Positions 7,657 through 7,771 of a stretch of DNA of 7,771 bases are shown piece by piece; the first letter of the stretch is position 1, and each line of letters starts with the position of its first letter. A program made the translations under genes and the position numbers. The stretch is taken from NCBI GenBank assembly GCA_905207535.1, contig CAJLLX010000091.1:1-7771 (forward strand). Reading direction: 5' to 3'. The notes below the pieces were generated by a model. That model had not been told where the DNA came from and ran no database searches. It was given only the letters and a program-made list of their open reading frames with translations. Origin of the DNA: an uncultured Muribaculaceae bacterium. GTDB taxonomy: Bacteria; Bacteroidota; Bacteroidia; Bacteroidales; Muribaculaceae.

Positions 7657-7680
7657 TAAAAGTCTACACAGTATCTTTTA
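7657..7680. repeat. Dyad TAAAAG-N12-CTTTTA just downstream of the predicted transcription start
   Basis: Six-base perfect arms (7657-7662 and 7675-7680) are separated by 12 bases. The 24-bp element sits about +5 to +28 relative to a start near 7684, a place where a repressor or a leader hairpin would act. The arms are AT-rich, so a chance match is quite possible. Confidence 0.25.
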
Positions 7681-7690
7681 GAATCGGTAG

Positions 7691-7698
7691 CAAAATTA
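7691..7698 (-). promoter_or_regulatory. Candidate Bacteroidetes -7 promoter box for the sus operon
   Basis: On the minus strand these bases read TAATTTTG, an exact match to the Bacteroidetes primary-sigma -7 consensus TAnnTTTG. They sit in an AT-rich tract reading toward susC. No TTG/TTTG -33 element is found at the expected 19-21 nt upstream (the sequence there is CTCGGGGAGTG), so the promoter may need an activator or may be a chance match. Predicted transcription start is near 7684. Confidence 0.45.
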
Positions 7699-7771
7699 TT
7701 TAAAATTCTTAACACTCCCCGAGTTTGATATAAAATAGTCGAAAAATAATTTAACGAACTATTGCACAGTT
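7699..7771. other. AT-rich upstream edge, no gene seen
   Basis: The stretch is AT-rich with no open frame of note. It includes the imperfect dyad AACT-N7-AGTT at 7757-7771 and a weak plus-strand promoter-like pair (TTTG at 7724, TAATTTAA at 7747) that has two mismatches. Any activator site for the sus promoter would be expected here, but none can be named. Confidence 0.3.

Larger units (their letters stand above)
7292..7690 (-). promoter_or_regulatory. Long susC leader / upstream region with GC-rich structured core
   Basis: This stretch separates the predicted promoter from the susC ATG. It has three parts. Bases 7292-7380 are AT-rich and contain a small dyad (7364-7378). About 7385-7510 is markedly GC-rich, with a perfect 20-base palindrome and the palindrome ATGCGCGCAT at 7405-7414. 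About 7510-7690 is mixed to AT-rich with a hairpin at 7521-7538 and a dyad at 7657-7680. No known riboswitch, tRNA or full-size gene was recognised. No hairpin here is followed by a U-run on the minus strand, so a classic attenuator is not supported. If transcription begins near 7684 this is an unusually long 5' leader of about 390 nt. Function is unknown. Confidence 0.5.

Noticed and set aside
7724..7754. Plus-strand promoter (TTTG, 19 bases, TAATTTAA) leading out of the window
   Set aside because: The -7 box has two mismatches and no gene can be seen downstream before the window ends.
1..7771. CRISPR arrays, tRNA/rRNA genes, insertion sequences, phage genes
   Set aside because: No spaced direct repeats, RNA gene signatures, transposase or terminal inverted repeats were found; the window is filled by the four sus genes and one intergenic region.

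Overview
The window suggests a Bacteroidales chromosome, most likely a gut Bacteroidota of the Muribaculaceae/Bacteroides type. The reasons are a SusC/SusD gene pair, acidic residues straight after the lipoprotein cysteines, A-rich start-site leaders without Shine-Dalgarno sequences, and a Bacteroidetes-type -7 box (TAnnTTTG). The coding DNA is moderately GC-rich and the upstream intergenic DNA has AT-rich flanks. The family-level placement is an impression, not a proof.

All four convincing genes lie on the minus strand and read as one operon in the order susC (7291-4190), susD (4165-2579), susE-like (2523-1510), susF-like (1471-56). Gaps are 24, 55 and 38 bases, and a strong hairpin terminator lies at the left edge (1-21). 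This order matches the core of the Bacteroides thetaiotaomicron starch utilisation (Sus) operon. The SusD protein keeps residues that appear to match the starch-binding aromatics of the B. theta protein, so an alpha-glucan (starch/maltooligosaccharide) substrate is the best reading.

The proteins would work together at the outer membrane. SusE and SusF are surface lipoproteins carrying one and three starch-binding-like modules that hold the polymer. SusD is the lid and binding subunit. SusC is the TonB-dependent barrel that imports oligosaccharides into the periplasm. No amylase (SusG, SusA, SusB) and no regulator lies inside the window, and the terminator after susF suggests susG is not in this transcript.

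The right end (7292-7771) is a 480-base non-coding region upstream of susC. Its outer part is AT-rich with a perfect -7 box. Its middle is an unexpectedly GC-rich block with a perfect 20-base palindrome, further dyads and several open frames on both strands. If the promoter call is right, the susC leader is about 390 nt. That leader is the least explained part of the window. The rest is a conventional Sus-type locus, and I see no clearly new protein system.
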